Assembly: GCF_946481145.1 (NCBI RefSeq)
Contig: NZ_CAMLMJ010000002.1
Location: forward strand, 1-64,000
DNA length: 64,000 nt
Reading direction: 5' to 3'
Source of the DNA: an uncultured Sediminibacterium sp.
GTDB taxonomy: Bacteria; Bacteroidota; Bacteroidia; Chitinophagales; Chitinophagaceae
Below the pieces are notes generated by a model, which had not been told where the DNA came from, searched no databases, and saw nothing but the letters and a program-made list of their open reading frames with translations. Position 1 is the first letter of the stretch. Every line of letters starts with the position of its first letter. The position numbers were made by a program, and so were the translations under genes. Below are positions 26,382 to 36,492 of the stretch, piece after piece.

Positions 26382-26418
26382 AAAAAAGCAACTTTATACT
26401 TTGTAAAATCGTTATTCC

Positions 26419-27009
26419 ATGAAGTGTTTATTATTGTTTGTTTCACTATGTCTCTCCGTATGTCTTTCAGCACAACAAAAACCAACCGATCTCGACAAGT
26501 CACCTATGGATATGAGCTATTGGCCAGCTAATTACCCCATCCTGAAAATGAGTGGTAAAGCCAAAGATGTTCCGGTAGCCCGGGTTATTTATGGTAGACC
26601 CCTTAAAAGCGGACGTGACATATTTGGCGGAATAATCAAATACAATGAATTATGGCGGCTTGGAGCAAATGAAGCTTCTGAAATCGAATTTTTCAAAAAT
26701 GTAAAAATCGATGGAAAAAGCATTCCAAAAGGTCGCTATACATTATACTGCATTCCAACAGAGAAAAAATGGACCCTAATCTTAAATAAGGATAATTTCT
26801 GCTGGGGAAATTTTAGTTATGATGCCAAAAAAGATCTGTTGAGAACTGATGTTGAAATCAGCAGAAATTCAGATAATACTGAAGCATTTACCATGTACTT
26901 TGAAGAAACCAAAAATGGCGCACAGATGGTAATTCTTTGGGATGACCTGAAAGCAGGACTTCCAATCAGCTTCACGGAAGAGCCGGCCACTAAGGCAAAA
27001 AGAAATTAA
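26419..27009 (+). CDS. Secreted DUF2911 protein
   Basis: A 196-residue exported protein; the signal peptide ends near residue 18 (LSVCLSAQQ). The DUF2911 pattern is clear: VARVIYGRPLKSGRDIFG, WRLGANEASEIEFFKNV, KGRYTLYCIP and WTLILNKDN. The family is widespread in Bacteroidota with no assigned activity. Preceding TATACTTTG lies close to a -7 box but has a three-base spacer. Confidence 0.85.
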   Translation: MKCLLLFVSLCLSVCLSAQQKPTDLDKSPMDMSYWPANYPILKMSGKAKDVPVARVIYGRPLKSGRDIFGGIIKYNELWRLGANEASEIEFFKNVKIDGKSIPKGRYTLYCIPTEKKWTLILNKDNFCWGNFSYDAKKDLLRTDVEISRNSDNTEAFTMYFEETKNGAQMVILWDDLKAGLPISFTEEPATKAKRN

Positions 27010-27077
27010 TACTACTACCTCATATTGGGCTTAATAAACAACTAAGGTTGCCAAGCCAACCAGTTTAAAAAAATACT

Positions 27078-28217
27078 ATGAAACTTGCCACTAAATACAT
27101 TCACGCGGGTACAGAGCCCGACCCTTCTACCGGTGCAATCATGACACCCATTTACCAAACATCTACCTATGTTCAGGAAGCACCGGGTGTAAATAAAGGA
27201 TATGAATATGCCCGTAGCCAAAACCCAACCAGAAAGGCACTGGAAGACGCTTATGCTCAGATTGAAAACGGAAAATTTGGTCTTGCTTTCAGCAGTGGTG
27301 TGGCTGCTACTGATGCGGTTATTAAACTACTGGTACCCGGTGATGAAGTAATAGCTGCCAATGATATGTATGGTGGCACCTATCGACTGTTCACCAAAGT
27401 ATTTGCGAAATTCGGCATCAGCTTTAAATATGTAGACACTACCAATGCAGAAAATATTCAATCAGCATTGTCTGTTAACACAAAACTCATATGGATTGAA
27501 ACGCCAACCAATCCTCTCATGAATATTACGGATATTGCTGCCGTTGCAGCAATTGCCAAAAAAGCAGGTGTATTACTTTGTGTTGACAATACTTTTGCTT
27601 CCCCTTATTTACAAAACCCACTCGATCTTGGGGCAGATATTGTAATGCATTCTGCTACAAAATACCTTGGTGGACATAGTGACGTTATACAGGGTTGTCT
27701 GGTAATGAATGATGCAAACCTTAGAGAGCAGTTATATTTTATTCAAAAAAGTTGCGGTGCAGTACCGGGCCCTATGGATTGTTTCCTCGTTTTACGGGGT
27801 ATTAAAACATTACATGTTCGCATGCAACGTCATTGTGAGAATGGAGAGAAAATGGCCCAGTTCCTGCGCAACCATCCAAAAGTGAGTCAGGTATATTGGT
27901 GTGGTTTTACAGATCATCCTGGCTATGCAATAGCCAGTAAACAGATGCGTGGTTTTGGTGGTATGATGAGTTTTACTTTGAAAGACGATAGCGTTGAAAA
28001 TGCAAGAAGGGTTTTATCCTCTACCAAAGTTTTTGCATTGGCAGAAAGTTTAGGGGGTGTTGAATCACTGATCAATCATCCTGCATCCATGACACACGCT
28101 TCTATTCCACGTGAAGAACGTATAAAAAATGGATTAAGCGATAGCCTTATCCGCCTTAGTGTAGGTATTGAAGATATAGATGACCTCATCAATGATTTGA
28201 ATGCAGCAATAGGATAA
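27078..28217 (+). CDS. Trans-sulfuration PLP enzyme, cystathionine gamma-synthase type
   Basis: A 379-residue Cys/Met-metabolism PLP enzyme. PLP lysine is K195 in HSATKYLGGHSD. YEYARSQNPTRKALE and the SLGGVESLINHPASMTH segment fit cystathionine gamma-synthase or gamma-lyase, which are hard to separate by eye. It links cysteine and homocysteine metabolism. The 68-bp leader is too short for a known SAM riboswitch. Confidence 0.88.
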   Translation: MKLATKYIHAGTEPDPSTGAIMTPIYQTSTYVQEAPGVNKGYEYARSQNPTRKALEDAYAQIENGKFGLAFSSGVAATDAVIKLLVPGDEVIAANDMYGGTYRLFTKVFAKFGISFKYVDTTNAENIQSALSVNTKLIWIETPTNPLMNITDIAAVAAIAKKAGVLLCVDNTFASPYLQNPLDLGADIVMHSATKYLGGHSDVIQGCLVMNDANLREQLYFIQKSCGAVPGPMDCFLVLRGIKTLHVRMQRHCENGEKMAQFLRNHPKVSQVYWCGFTDHPGYAIASKQMRGFGGMMSFTLKDDSVENARRVLSSTKVFALAESLGGVESLINHPASMTHASIPREERIKNGLSDSLIRLSVGIEDIDDLINDLNAAIG

Positions 28218-28242
28218 AGGGTTACTCTGTTCAATCATTGCG

Positions 28243-28316
28243 TTCTCATGTTCTCTGCGGTAAACATTCAGGTCAGTTCACCGCAGAGAATATGAGAAAG
28301 AGAGGTTTCGCAGAGG
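28243..28316. repeat. Dispersed hairpin repeat, CTCTGCGGTGA family, copy 3
   Basis: 21-nt arms (28243-28263 and 28278-28298) with two mismatches and a 14-nt loop, followed by the family right tail AGAGGTTTCGCAGAGG. It sits right after the trans-sulfuration gene. Confidence 0.8.
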
Positions 28317-28340
28317 CTAATAAGATTAATCAATTTTACA

Positions 28341-28378
28341 AAAGAAGCGCATCACATAAATATGTGATGCGCTTCTTT
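28341..28378. terminator. Long bidirectional terminator
   Basis: A perfect 18-bp stem (28341-28358 / 28361-28378, core GAAGCGCATCACATA) with only two unpaired bases, and A/T runs at both ends. It is downstream of repeat copy 3. Confidence 0.88.
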
Positions 28379-28506
28379 TTGGAGACATTATTCATATTGC
28401 TCATCCTTCACATTTACTGTTCATCCCTAAAAAAAATGATCCTATCCATATGCTGCATTTGCATTTTAAACTATGGCAGAATTTTGTTGCCTTAATGAAT
28501 CGAGCA

Positions 28507-29163
28507 ATGAAATATGTAAAAGGCATTTTAGTATTATTTTCTGTATTATCCATATTACAATCATGCACGAAGAGTATTGTTGGAGATGGACCAGTGCTAA
28601 CAGAAGACAGAACAGTACCAGGTTTTACAAAACTCCGTGTGAATGGATCTGCGGATGTTGAAATCGTCGAATCAAATTCACAGAAACTTAGTATAAGTGG
28701 CTATGCAAATTTGTTAAACATCTATGAATCATCTGTAAAAGATGGAGAATTAACACTTGGATATAAAAGCAGTTACAATATTAAAAACGACAATATTAAA
28801 ATAAAGATTGAAGTAGCTGATATAAGATCAGTTTATTTAAATGGCTCTGGTGACATCATCATTAGCAATTTCACGCATGGTACCGAGCTAACTTCCTTTA
28901 TTAACGGATCAGGGAAAGTTCAAATACAGAATGCATCTTTTCCTAAAATGGCCTACCATATTAATGGTTCAGGCTCTATGTTTGGCGCTACCATACCTGC
29001 ACAGCAGGTTGAAGTTAGTATTCATGGATCAGGACATATAGAACTGAATTGTACCCAGCACCTGAAAATTAATATTGAAGGTTCAGGAACAGTTGATTAC
29101 TATGGTAATCCGGCAACCACAGATATTTCCGTGCACGGTAGTGGCACTACAAGAAAAAAATAA
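28507..29163 (+). CDS. Head-GIN (DUF2807) lipoprotein
   Basis: A 218-residue lipoprotein with a lipobox ending at C20 (SILQSC). The remainder is a DUF2807 beta-helix with regular GSG turns (NGSGDI, NGSGKV, NGSGSM, HGSGHI, EGSGTV, HGSGTT). It is probably exposed in the envelope. Another in-frame ATG at 28495 is four codons upstream. Function is unassigned. Confidence 0.85.
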   Translation: MKYVKGILVLFSVLSILQSCTKSIVGDGPVLTEDRTVPGFTKLRVNGSADVEIVESNSQKLSISGYANLLNIYESSVKDGELTLGYKSSYNIKNDNIKIKIEVADIRSVYLNGSGDIIISNFTHGTELTSFINGSGKVQIQNASFPKMAYHINGSGSMFGATIPAQQVEVSIHGSGHIELNCTQHLKINIEGSGTVDYYGNPATTDISVHGSGTTRKK

Positions 29164-29189
29164 AAAATGGGGTTTAATGTACCACGCTT

Positions 29190-30341
29190 TTATAATCGCA
29201 TTAATCTTTGAATAGCTATATCCAGCGTTTCTTCTTTTTTTGCAAAACAAAAGCGCACCACTTTATCATCTTTCCCATCCTGATAAAATACAGATACCGG
29301 AATAGTCGCTACACCATAATCGATGGTTAATCTTTTGGCAAAAACAGTATCAGGCTCATCACTGATAGCCGCATAACTGTAGCATTCAAAATAACTACCG
29401 TGCGAAGGAATACAGGCAAATGGGGTAGCAAGCATTTTTTCCCTGAAATAATCCCTTTTAACCTGTATAGCTGCACCGAGTTCAAGGTAAGCTGCTTCAT
29501 TTTGCAAATAGGTAGCTAATGCAACCTGCTTGGGTGTATCGCTACTAAATGCATTAAACTGGTGTACTTTTCTGAACTCATGCATCAGCTCAGGAGCACT
29601 GATACAATAGCCTAGTTTCCAGCCGGTACAGTGATAGGTTTTACCAAAAGAAAAACAAACAAAACTTCTTTTCAGTAATTCAGGATAACGCAAAATACTT
29701 TCATGACGCAGCCCGTCGAAAATCAGGTGTTCATAAACCTCATCGCTTAGTATCAATATATTGGTATCCGCAACAATGGCTGTTAACGCCTGCATATCTG
29801 CTGCAGTAAGCACTGCACCGGTAGGATTATGGGGTGAGTTGATCATAATCATGCGTGTGCGCGCATTCACTTTCTCCCGCACAATATCCCATGGTATAGA
29901 ATAATCGGGATAGATTAAGGGAATACGGACAGGTATTGCTCCATTGATAGTAATATTTGGAATATAGCTATCGTATGCCGGTTCAAAAACGATCACTTCA
30001 TCACCGGGTTGTAGTACAGTGGTTAAAGAAGTGTATATAGCATAAGTACCTCCGGGTGTAATAGTAATATCAGTATCAGGGTTGATAACCGTGCCATATA
30101 TGCTTGCTACTTTAGCTGCTAATTGCTCCCGCAATAATGGATAACCATTCATATGGGTATATTGGTTGTATCCATCACGCATAGCTTTATCAACCAATTC
30201 AGTTAATGCTGCTTCCATCGGAAAATCCGGAAATCCCTGACCGAGGTTTACAGCATTATGTTGTGCTGCTAACTGGCTCATCACGGTAAAGATTGTGGTG
30301 CCAACATTTGGCAGCTTGGAATCTACAGGTTTGAGTAGCAT
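29190..30341 (-). CDS. PLP-dependent aminotransferase, YbdL methionine-aminotransferase-like
   Basis: A 383-residue class-I aminotransferase. The lysine binding PLP is in SFGKTYHCTGWKLGY (K234); NSPHNPTG and SDEVYEHL are the other cofactor contacts. NLGQGFPDFP is the substrate-side signature seen in methionine and kynurenine aminotransferases. The frame extends to 30389, but the family start is the ATG at 30341. Confidence 0.9.
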   Translation of the reverse strand: MLLKPVDSKLPNVGTTIFTVMSQLAAQHNAVNLGQGFPDFPMEAALTELVDKAMRDGYNQYTHMNGYPLLREQLAAKVASIYGTVINPDTDITITPGGTYAIYTSLTTVLQPGDEVIVFEPAYDSYIPNITINGAIPVRIPLIYPDYSIPWDIVREKVNARTRMIMINSPHNPTGAVLTAADMQALTAIVADTNILILSDEVYEHLIFDGLRHESILRYPELLKRSFVCFSFGKTYHCTGWKLGYCISAPELMHEFRKVHQFNAFSSDTPKQVALATYLQNEAAYLELGAAIQVKRDYFREKMLATPFACIPSHGSYFECYSYAAISDEPDTVFAKRLTIDYGVATIPVSVFYQDGKDDKVVRFCFAKKEETLDIAIQRLMRL

Positions 30342-30410
30342 TTTTTCAATCGATTTTAAAGCCAGCAAAGTATACCTGCTGAAATACAACTGCTACCCGT
30401 AATCATAACA

Positions 30411-31712
30411 CTATGGTGTTAGCGAGTTGGCCAGTCTTTTTAATTCAATTTCAGCCAATTTGGCGGTATAAGTCAGGTTCATCATCCTAAAACCCGTTGC
30501 CTCAAAACTTTGTTGGGCCTGACGAACATCAATAATGGTTGCCTGGTTTAATTCAAACCTTTTTAAAACCAGGTCAAGTAGTTGCATGGAAAGTTTATAA
30601 TTTTCAACTTCCGTTTCGAGTTGTTGAAGTGCATTCTTATATGCCTGATAAGTTCTTACCGCGCCTGTTTCAAGGTTTTGTACAAGGGTTTCCTTTTGTA
30701 TAACAGCATTCCTAGAGTTAATTTCAGCAACCTGTTGCTGTTTTTTAAAGATAGAACCATTATATATCGGTACGCTCAGATTAATACTTAAAAAAGGTCC
30801 ATAACTCTGGTTCAATAAAGCGAAACCTGCACCGCTCTTTGTGTTATTAAAATTATATCCGGTGTTTGCACGCAAGGTAGGTTTACCCAATGCTGCAGTT
30901 TCTTTTTCGATCAGTTCATTGATTTTTATCTGCTGTTCCGCACTTAATAGTTGAGGATTATTTTTCAAAGCTGTCTGTACCGTAGTTAACAGTATATTCT
31001 TATCTACCAAAATGGTATCAACAACATTAATAGTAGAGTCGGGACTCAGAAAAAGCAGGTTTAATAAATCTGTTTTACCTTGTTGAATAACGAGTTCCTG
31101 TTGAAGCTTTTGTTGTAGTTGTGCATTCAGATCGAGCCTCGCTTGAAAAATATCGGCGTTATTTGATAACCCTGCTTCTTTTCTTGCAAGTAAAATATCG
31201 AGCCTTTTCTGAAATACATCTATTGACTGTTCGATTGTTTTGATAAAACCCTGGTTTCGAACAATATCATAGTATCGGGTAGCCACAGCCGCCATCGCAT
31301 TCTGAATTTGCACATTCAGCAGGTGCTCATTTTGGGCAACTAGTTCACCGAGTCTTTTTTTAGTTGTAACAACACGGTAGCCATTTGATAATAAAATAGT
31401 ACCGGTTACACCCACAGATAGGTTATTAGATCCTACATTGTTTCTTGTGGTATTTCTGGAAGCATCAGAAAACTTCTGATTAATAGAAATAATTTGTTCA
31501 TTATCATTTGCAGTAGCTGTAACCGTTGGTAGAGCTCCGGCTATTCCCTGATGGTTGTTGATGGTACTGATTTCCAGATTGTTTTTGGCAAGCTGAATAT
31601 CAAGGCTGTTTTTAAGTGCTATTTGAATGGCATCCGTTAAAGTTAGACGTCCCTGTGCATAACCCAGGCTAACAGTGGCACAGCAAATTAGAATCAGGAT
31701 TTTTTTCATCAA
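30411..31712 (-). CDS. TolC family outer-membrane protein
   Basis: A 433-residue outer-membrane efflux factor with a signal peptide (cleaved after about residue 20, VSLGYAQ). Two homologous halves of long helical coiled coils and beta segments are visible, including LTLTDAIQIALKNSLDIQLAKNNLE. It is a lone TolC: no adaptor or pump gene lies beside it in this window. It could serve a type I secretion or an unlinked efflux pump. Confidence 0.87.
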   Translation of the reverse strand: MMKKILILICCATVSLGYAQGRLTLTDAIQIALKNSLDIQLAKNNLEISTINNHQGIAGALPTVTATANDNEQIISINQKFSDASRNTTRNNVGSNNLSVGVTGTILLSNGYRVVTTKKRLGELVAQNEHLLNVQIQNAMAAVATRYYDIVRNQGFIKTIEQSIDVFQKRLDILLARKEAGLSNNADIFQARLDLNAQLQQKLQQELVIQQGKTDLLNLLFLSPDSTINVVDTILVDKNILLTTVQTALKNNPQLLSAEQQIKINELIEKETAALGKPTLRANTGYNFNNTKSGAGFALLNQSYGPFLSINLSVPIYNGSIFKKQQQVAEINSRNAVIQKETLVQNLETGAVRTYQAYKNALQQLETEVENYKLSMQLLDLVLKRFELNQATIIDVRQAQQSFEATGFRMMNLTYTAKLAEIELKRLANSLTP

Positions 31713-31766
31713 TATGAAGTTAACAACGGACCGGATGGGTAAATTTTATTTTACACCAATGGGCCA

Positions 31767-32483
31767 TTAGCTTACAAAAGTCCCTACATTCATCCCCTCC
31801 ACCACTTTTAGCAGGTTTCCGGGCTTATTCATATCAAAAACAATAATGGGTAGTTTGTTTTCCATACAAAGGGTGAAAGCGGTCATATCCATTACTTTCA
31901 GGTTATTGGTAATACATTCCTGGAAGCTGATTTTGTCGTATTTGGTTGCTGTTGGGTCCTTTTCCGGGTCAGCCGTATAAACGCCATCTACCCTGGTTCC
32001 TTTTAAGATAACATCGGCTTTCATTTCAATGGCCCTTAATGACCCTGCTGTATCGGTAGTAAAGTATGGGTTACCTGTTCCTGCGCCAAAAATTACTACC
32101 CTGCCTTTTTCAAGGTGTCGTAATGCTTTCCTGCGTATATAGGGTTCAGCTACCTGTTCCATATTAATGGCACTTTGCAAACGCGTGTACACGCCTATTT
32201 TTTCAAGCATGGCCTGCATAGCCATAGCATTGATAACCGTTGCCAGCATTCCCATATAATCGCCATGTGCGCGTTCAATACCGCTATCTGCCTCATTCAT
32301 ACCCCTATAGATATTTCCACCTCCAATTACAATGGCCACCTGCACACCTAGATTGGTTACCAGTTTAATATCGTGTGCATATTGTTCAATGATCTGTGGA
32401 TTGAATGGATCACCGTTTCGCTGGTCACCCAGCAGGGCTTCTCCGGATAACTTGAGCAGGATACGCTTAAACTTAGGAAGCAT
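31767..32483 (-). CDS. pyrH: Uridylate (UMP) kinase
   Basis: A 238-residue amino-acid-kinase-fold enzyme that converts UMP to UDP. Features are [43 protein letters not shown] and [12 protein letters not shown]. Length is standard. The gene is about 10 kb from rpsB-tsf and not followed by frr, unlike the common bacterial rpsB-tsf-pyrH-frr order. Confidence 0.95.
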   Translation of the reverse strand: MLPKFKRILLKLSGEALLGDQRNGDPFNPQIIEQYAHDIKLVTNLGVQVAIVIGGGNIYRGMNEADSGIERAHGDYMGMLATVINAMAMQAMLEKIGVYTRLQSAINMEQVAEPYIRRKALRHLEKGRVVIFGAGTGNPYFTTDTAGSLRAIEMKADVILKGTRVDGVYTADPEKDPTATKYDKISFQECITNNLKVMDMTAFTLCMENKLPIIVFDMNKPGNLLKVVEGMNVGTFVS

Positions 32484-32669
32484 GGGATTGATTTGTGTGC
32501 AAATAACATGATTTTTTGGGGATGGGCAAAATTGGATAATGGATTAGCCGGAATTTTAGTCTTCAGATCAGTAATGCTTCTTGAATAACTAGGCATATTT
32601 AAAAAACAATTTGACTATTTTCAGCGATCCGAAACTGATTGCTGTTTTTGAAACAGGACAATAAAATTT

Positions 32670-32719
32670 TAGCCACAAATACGCAGATTAGATATTCATC
32701 ATCAAGAATCTACGGCTAT
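32670..32719. repeat. Decayed copy of the GCCACAGATT hairpin family
   Basis: The left arm TAGCCACAAATACGCAGATT and a partial right arm GAATCTACGGCTA keep the register of the perfect copies at 38529-38578 and 45418-45463, with several substitutions. It lies in the 266-bp gap between pyrH and the nucleotidyltransferase, which otherwise shows nothing clear. Confidence 0.5.
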
Positions 32720-32749
32720 AAAAATCGATCACCCGACAATTAGCTATAC

Positions 32750-33523
32750 ATGAAAGACGCTATTCAAGAGGAACTAATACTATTAGAAAAAGAGCATAAT
32801 ATTAAAATTCTATACGCAGTAGAGAGCGGCAGCAGGGCGTGGGGCTTTGCCTCTACCAACAGCGACTGGGATGTAAGGTATATTTATATTCACCAGCCCA
32901 ACTGGTACTTAAGCATTGATGATAAAAAAGACAGCCAGGAAAAAATATTGCCAAACGATATTGACCTTGCTGGATGGGATCTAAGAAAAGCCTTGCGACT
33001 TTTCCGTAAATCTAACCCACCTATGCTCGAGTGGCTGCGCAGCCCCATTATCTATTCAGAAAAATATAATACAGCAAAACAGCTAAGAGAATTAACCAAT
33101 ACCTATTTCAATCCAAAATCCTGCCTGCATCATTATCTGCACATGGCAGAAGGTAATTATAAAGAATACCTACAGCGTGAACAGGTTAGGATAAAAAAAT
33201 ATTTCTATGTATTAAGACCAATCCTTGCATGCGACTGGATCATGCAGACCAATTCAATGGCCCCAATGGAATTTCAGCAACTGTTAGATACACAGGTAAA
33301 GGACCCGCTCGTGAAAAAAGAGATTGAAGGGTTGCTGAAAAGAAAAATAGTTGGGGAAGAATTGAATGAAGGGTCAAGAATTGATATATTGAATACATTC
33401 TTGGATGCGAAGATTCACTTCTACAATGAATACGTAAAAACACTTGACACTCCTATACAGCCAGATACAGAACTACTTAATCATCTTTTCAGGAAAACAT
33501 TAGAAGAAGCCTGGCACTGTTGA
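32750..33523 (+). CDS. Predicted nucleotidyltransferase, RlaP/YcgL type
   Basis: A 257-residue polymerase-beta-fold nucleotidyltransferase. The signature AVESGSRAWGFASTNSDWDVRYIYI holds the G-S motif and a D-x-D metal pair; the DIDLAGWDL segment gives the third acidic residue. The family (COG3541) is associated in some bacteria with RNA repair and ligase genes, but none is nearby. The substrate is unknown. Confidence 0.8.
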   Translation: MKDAIQEELILLEKEHNIKILYAVESGSRAWGFASTNSDWDVRYIYIHQPNWYLSIDDKKDSQEKILPNDIDLAGWDLRKALRLFRKSNPPMLEWLRSPIIYSEKYNTAKQLRELTNTYFNPKSCLHHYLHMAEGNYKEYLQREQVRIKKYFYVLRPILACDWIMQTNSMAPMEFQQLLDTQVKDPLVKKEIEGLLKRKIVGEELNEGSRIDILNTFLDAKIHFYNEYVKTLDTPIQPDTELLNHLFRKTLEEAWHC

Positions 33524-33607
33524 TTTTCGTAATCGATAATGTGATAGGAAATAGCAACCAATATGCCGGAATCAGCCTAACTTTCGGTCCTAATTCAACT
33601 TTCAGAC

Positions 33608-35881
33608 ATGATAAAGAAGCTTGCAATCATCGTATTTGTAACTGTTTCGTCGGCTGCTATCGCTCAAAAGCAGGATGGCATGAAGCAGTTTGTAGACAAC
33701 CTCATGAAGAAAATGACCCTTGAGGAAAAAATCGGACAACTAAACCTGCTAACACCCGGAGGTGGTGTAGCCACAGGTGAAGTGGTGAGTAAAAACGTAG
33801 AACAGAAAATCAAAGAAGGAAAAGTTGGTGGACTATTTGGCGTAGTTGGACAAGAGAAAGTACGCAAGGCTCAGGAACTGGCTATTAGTCAGTCGAGACT
33901 GGGTATTCCATTATTAATTGGATCTGATGTTATTCATGGACATAAAACCACATTCCCTATTCCATTAGCCATGTCATGCAGTTGGAATATACCGCTGATT
34001 GAAGGTATGGCTCGCACTTCGGCAAAGGAAGCCAGTGCCGATGGACTGAACTGGGTATTCTCACCTATGGTTGATATTGCCCGGGACCCACGCTGGGGGC
34101 GTGTAGCTGAAGGCTCGGGTGAAGATCCATTTTTGGGATCACTAATCGCTGCTGCAATGGTAAAAGGTTACCAGGGTAACGATCTTAGTAAAGAAGATGC
34201 TGTATTGGCCTGTGTAAAACACTTTGCTTTATACGGTGCTGCAGAAGCAGGACGAGATTATAACACCACCGATATGAGTCGCCTGCGCATGTACCAGGAT
34301 TATCTTCCTCCTTATAAAGCAGCAGTAAAAGCAGGTTCTGCCAGCGTAATGAGTTCATTCAATGAAATAGATGGCATACCAGCAACAGGAAATAAATGGT
34401 TGCTCACAGACCTGCTACGCAAAGAATGGGGTTTCAATGGTTTTGTGGTATCTGACTATACTTCAGTAAATGAAATGATTGCACATGGCATGGGCGATCT
34501 GCAAACCGTTTCAGCACTTTCATTAAAAGCAGGATTGGATATGGATATGGTGGGTGAAGGATTTCTCACCACACTCAAAAAATCTTTACAGGAAGGAAAA
34601 ATAACCATTCAGGAAATTGATGCAGCTTGTAGAAGAATACTGGAGGCCAAATATAAACTGGGCTTATTTACATCACCTCACCGCAATACAAGTAATGAAC
34701 GTGCGTCAGTAGAAATTATGACTGCAGCTACTCGCCAGCAAGCTCGCGAGGCAGCAACCAAATCATTTGTATTACTGAAAAACACTGCGCAGACTTTGCC
34801 ATTAAAAAAATCGGCAAATATTGCCCTGGTAGGACCACTAGCCGATAACAGGAGAAATATGCTCGGCACCTGGTCAGTATCGGGCGATTGGAAAGAAGCA
34901 GTTACCATTCTTGAAGGATTGAAAAAAGCCATGGGCAGTAATGGAAAAATCAACTACGCAAAAGGAGCCGATATCAGTACCGACTCTATGCTTGTTGCAC
35001 GCGCCAATGCCTTAGGTGTAGAAATAGAAAAAGATACCAGAAGTGCAGAAACCATGATTGCAGAAGCTGTGAAAGCAGCGCAAGCTTCAGAAGTAGTGGT
35101 TGCCGTAGTTGGAGAAGCTGCCGATATGAGTGGTGAAGCATCGAGCCGCAGTGATATTGGTATACCTGAAAGCCAGATGGCATTACTGAAAGCACTAAAA
35201 CAAACAGGTAAGCCATTGGTAATTTTAGTGTTAAACGGAAGACCGCTTACCCTTAACTGGGAGGCTGCCAATGCAGACGCTATACTCGATATCTGGTTTG
35301 GTGGAACAGAAACAGGCAATGCAGTAGCCGATGTATTATTTGGCGACTACAATCCATCCGGCAAACTGAGTATGACATTCCCTAAAAATGTTGGTCAGAT
35401 TCCTATTTATTATAGTCATAAAAATACCGGACGCCCGTTTAACCTCGAGCCGTCTGCCAAATTCAAATCGAATTACCTTGATGTAAGCAATGAACCATTG
35501 TACCCCTTTGGTTATGGATTAAGTTACACACAGTTCAGCTATGGCGATATAAACTTAAGCAGCAACAACCTGAGTAATGGACAGAAAATTACTGCAACCG
35601 TTACCGTGAGTAATATCGGTAATTACGATGGTGAAGAAACCGTGCAGTTGTACATCAGAGATATGGTAGGAAGTGTTACAAGACCAGTAAAAGAATTGAA
35701 AGGGTTTCAGAAAATTTTCCTGAAAAAAGGAGAAAGCAAAACAGTAGCTTTTACCATTACACCCGAAGACCTTAAGTTTTACAACAGCAACTTGAAATGG
35801 GTGAATGAAACCGGTGAATTTAAACTGATGATAGGTCCTGATTCAGAACATACCAAAGAAAAAGGGTTTACATTAAAATAA
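33608..35881 (+). CDS. bglX: Glycoside hydrolase family 3 beta-glucosidase, BglX-like
   Basis: A 757-residue exported enzyme; the signal peptide ends near residue 20 (SAAIAQ). The N-terminal barrel has the nucleophile D283 in GFVVSDYTSV and the KHFALYG and VMSSFNEIDGIPAT segments. A C-terminal sandwich domain and an Fn3-like domain (about 660-750) complete the usual three-domain form. It probably releases glucose from beta-glucosides in the periplasm. Confidence 0.93.
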   Translation: MIKKLAIIVFVTVSSAAIAQKQDGMKQFVDNLMKKMTLEEKIGQLNLLTPGGGVATGEVVSKNVEQKIKEGKVGGLFGVVGQEKVRKAQELAISQSRLGIPLLIGSDVIHGHKTTFPIPLAMSCSWNIPLIEGMARTSAKEASADGLNWVFSPMVDIARDPRWGRVAEGSGEDPFLGSLIAAAMVKGYQGNDLSKEDAVLACVKHFALYGAAEAGRDYNTTDMSRLRMYQDYLPPYKAAVKAGSASVMSSFNEIDGIPATGNKWLLTDLLRKEWGFNGFVVSDYTSVNEMIAHGMGDLQTVSALSLKAGLDMDMVGEGFLTTLKKSLQEGKITIQEIDAACRRILEAKYKLGLFTSPHRNTSNERASVEIMTAATRQQAREAATKSFVLLKNTAQTLPLKKSANIALVGPLADNRRNMLGTWSVSGDWKEAVTILEGLKKAMGSNGKINYAKGADISTDSMLVARANALGVEIEKDTRSAETMIAEAVKAAQASEVVVAVVGEAADMSGEASSRSDIGIPESQMALLKALKQTGKPLVILVLNGRPLTLNWEAANADAILDIWFGGTETGNAVADVLFGDYNPSGKLSMTFPKNVGQIPIYYSHKNTGRPFNLEPSAKFKSNYLDVSNEPLYPFGYGLSYTQFSYGDINLSSNNLSNGQKITATVTVSNIGNYDGEETVQLYIRDMVGSVTRPVKELKGFQKIFLKKGESKTVAFTITPEDLKFYNSNLKWVNETGEFKLMIGPDSEHTKEKGFTLK

Positions 35882-35902
35882 CCGAAATATCACAAGTAGT
35901 TT

Positions 35903-35932
35903 AGAGCAGGGCATTGCCCTGCTCTTTTTTTC
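35903..35932 (+). terminator. Rho-independent terminator after bglX
   Basis: A perfect 10-bp stem AGAGCAGGGC / GCCCTGCTCT with an ATT loop, followed by TTTTTTT. Confidence 0.9.
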
Positions 35933-36050
35933 TTATCGTAATAATCCTCGCAATATCTCTCTCTTTCATTTTCGATAACTGAATTAAGCACTAGCATGAA
36001 GCGCACAAAGCTTTAATTATCAGCTCATAATGCGTGTGCTGAAAATTAAT

Positions 36051-36082
36051 TTTGCGAAACCAAATAGTTGCATATATATTTG
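36051..36082 (+). promoter_or_regulatory. Promoter of the ArsR-AHSA1/VOC-DoxX operon
   Basis: TTTG (36051-36054), a 20-nt spacer and TATATTTG (36075-36082) match the Bacteroidota -33/-7 consensus exactly. It is about 90 bp before the ArsR start codon. Confidence 0.65.
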
Positions 36083-36086
36083 CAAC
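36067..36086. promoter_or_regulatory. Candidate ArsR operator
   Basis: The inverted repeat GTTGCA-N8-TGCAAC lies directly over the -7 element. A palindrome of this size at this place is what an autoregulated ArsR/SmtB dimer would bind. Confidence 0.5.
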
Positions 36087-36171
36087 CGAACAGTTTCATA
36101 AAGTTGGTGCTTAGTTATATACAGCATTATAGTTTAAGGTACCGTTCTGTTAACCATAATCCACTTTAAAG

Positions 36172-36492
36172 ATGAGACGTGATGTATTTCAGGCTATTGC
36201 AGACCCTACACGAAGAGCGATAATCGCTTTAATTGCTTTCCAGGCTATGACACCTAATGCCATTGCCGAGCATTTTGATTCAAGCAGACAGGCAGTTTCA
36301 AAACATCTTCGCATTCTTGCTGAGTGCCAGCTCGTAGAACAGGCACAAACGGGGCGGGAAATTTATTATACCCTCAATGCCAAAAAAATGAAAGAGATCG
36401 ATAAATGGCTTGAACAGTTTCGTCAACTATGGGAAACCAGGTTCAACCAGCTTGACAAAGTATTAAATACACTTAAAACACAAAAGAAATGA
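36172..36492 (+). CDS. ArsR family transcriptional regulator
   Basis: A 106-residue winged-helix repressor. [16 protein letters not shown], then [20 protein letters not shown] (recognition helix) and GREIYYTLN wing. No metal-binding cysteine pair is visible, so it is of the SdpR/stress type rather than a metal sensor. It overlaps the AHSA1-VOC gene by four bases. Confidence 0.9.
   Translation: MRRDVFQAIADPTRRAIIALIAFQAMTPNAIAEHFDSSRQAVSKHLRILAECQLVEQAQTGREIYYTLNAKKMKEIDKWLEQFRQLWETRFNQLDKVLNTLKTQKK

Noticed and set aside
27010..27077. SAM riboswitch upstream of the trans-sulfuration gene
   Set aside because: The leader is only 68 bp, with no SAM-I or SAM-II core seen; only a weak GGTTG/CAACC pair is present.
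28238..28495. 85-codon frame across the third CTCTGCGGTGA repeat and the terminator
   Set aside because: It reads through a hairpin repeat and a perfect terminator, has no protein motif, and its start lies in repeat DNA.
32750..33523. RNA-repair operon around the RlaP-type nucleotidyltransferase
   Set aside because: No RNA ligase, RtcB or 3'-phosphate cyclase gene is adjacent; the gene stands alone.
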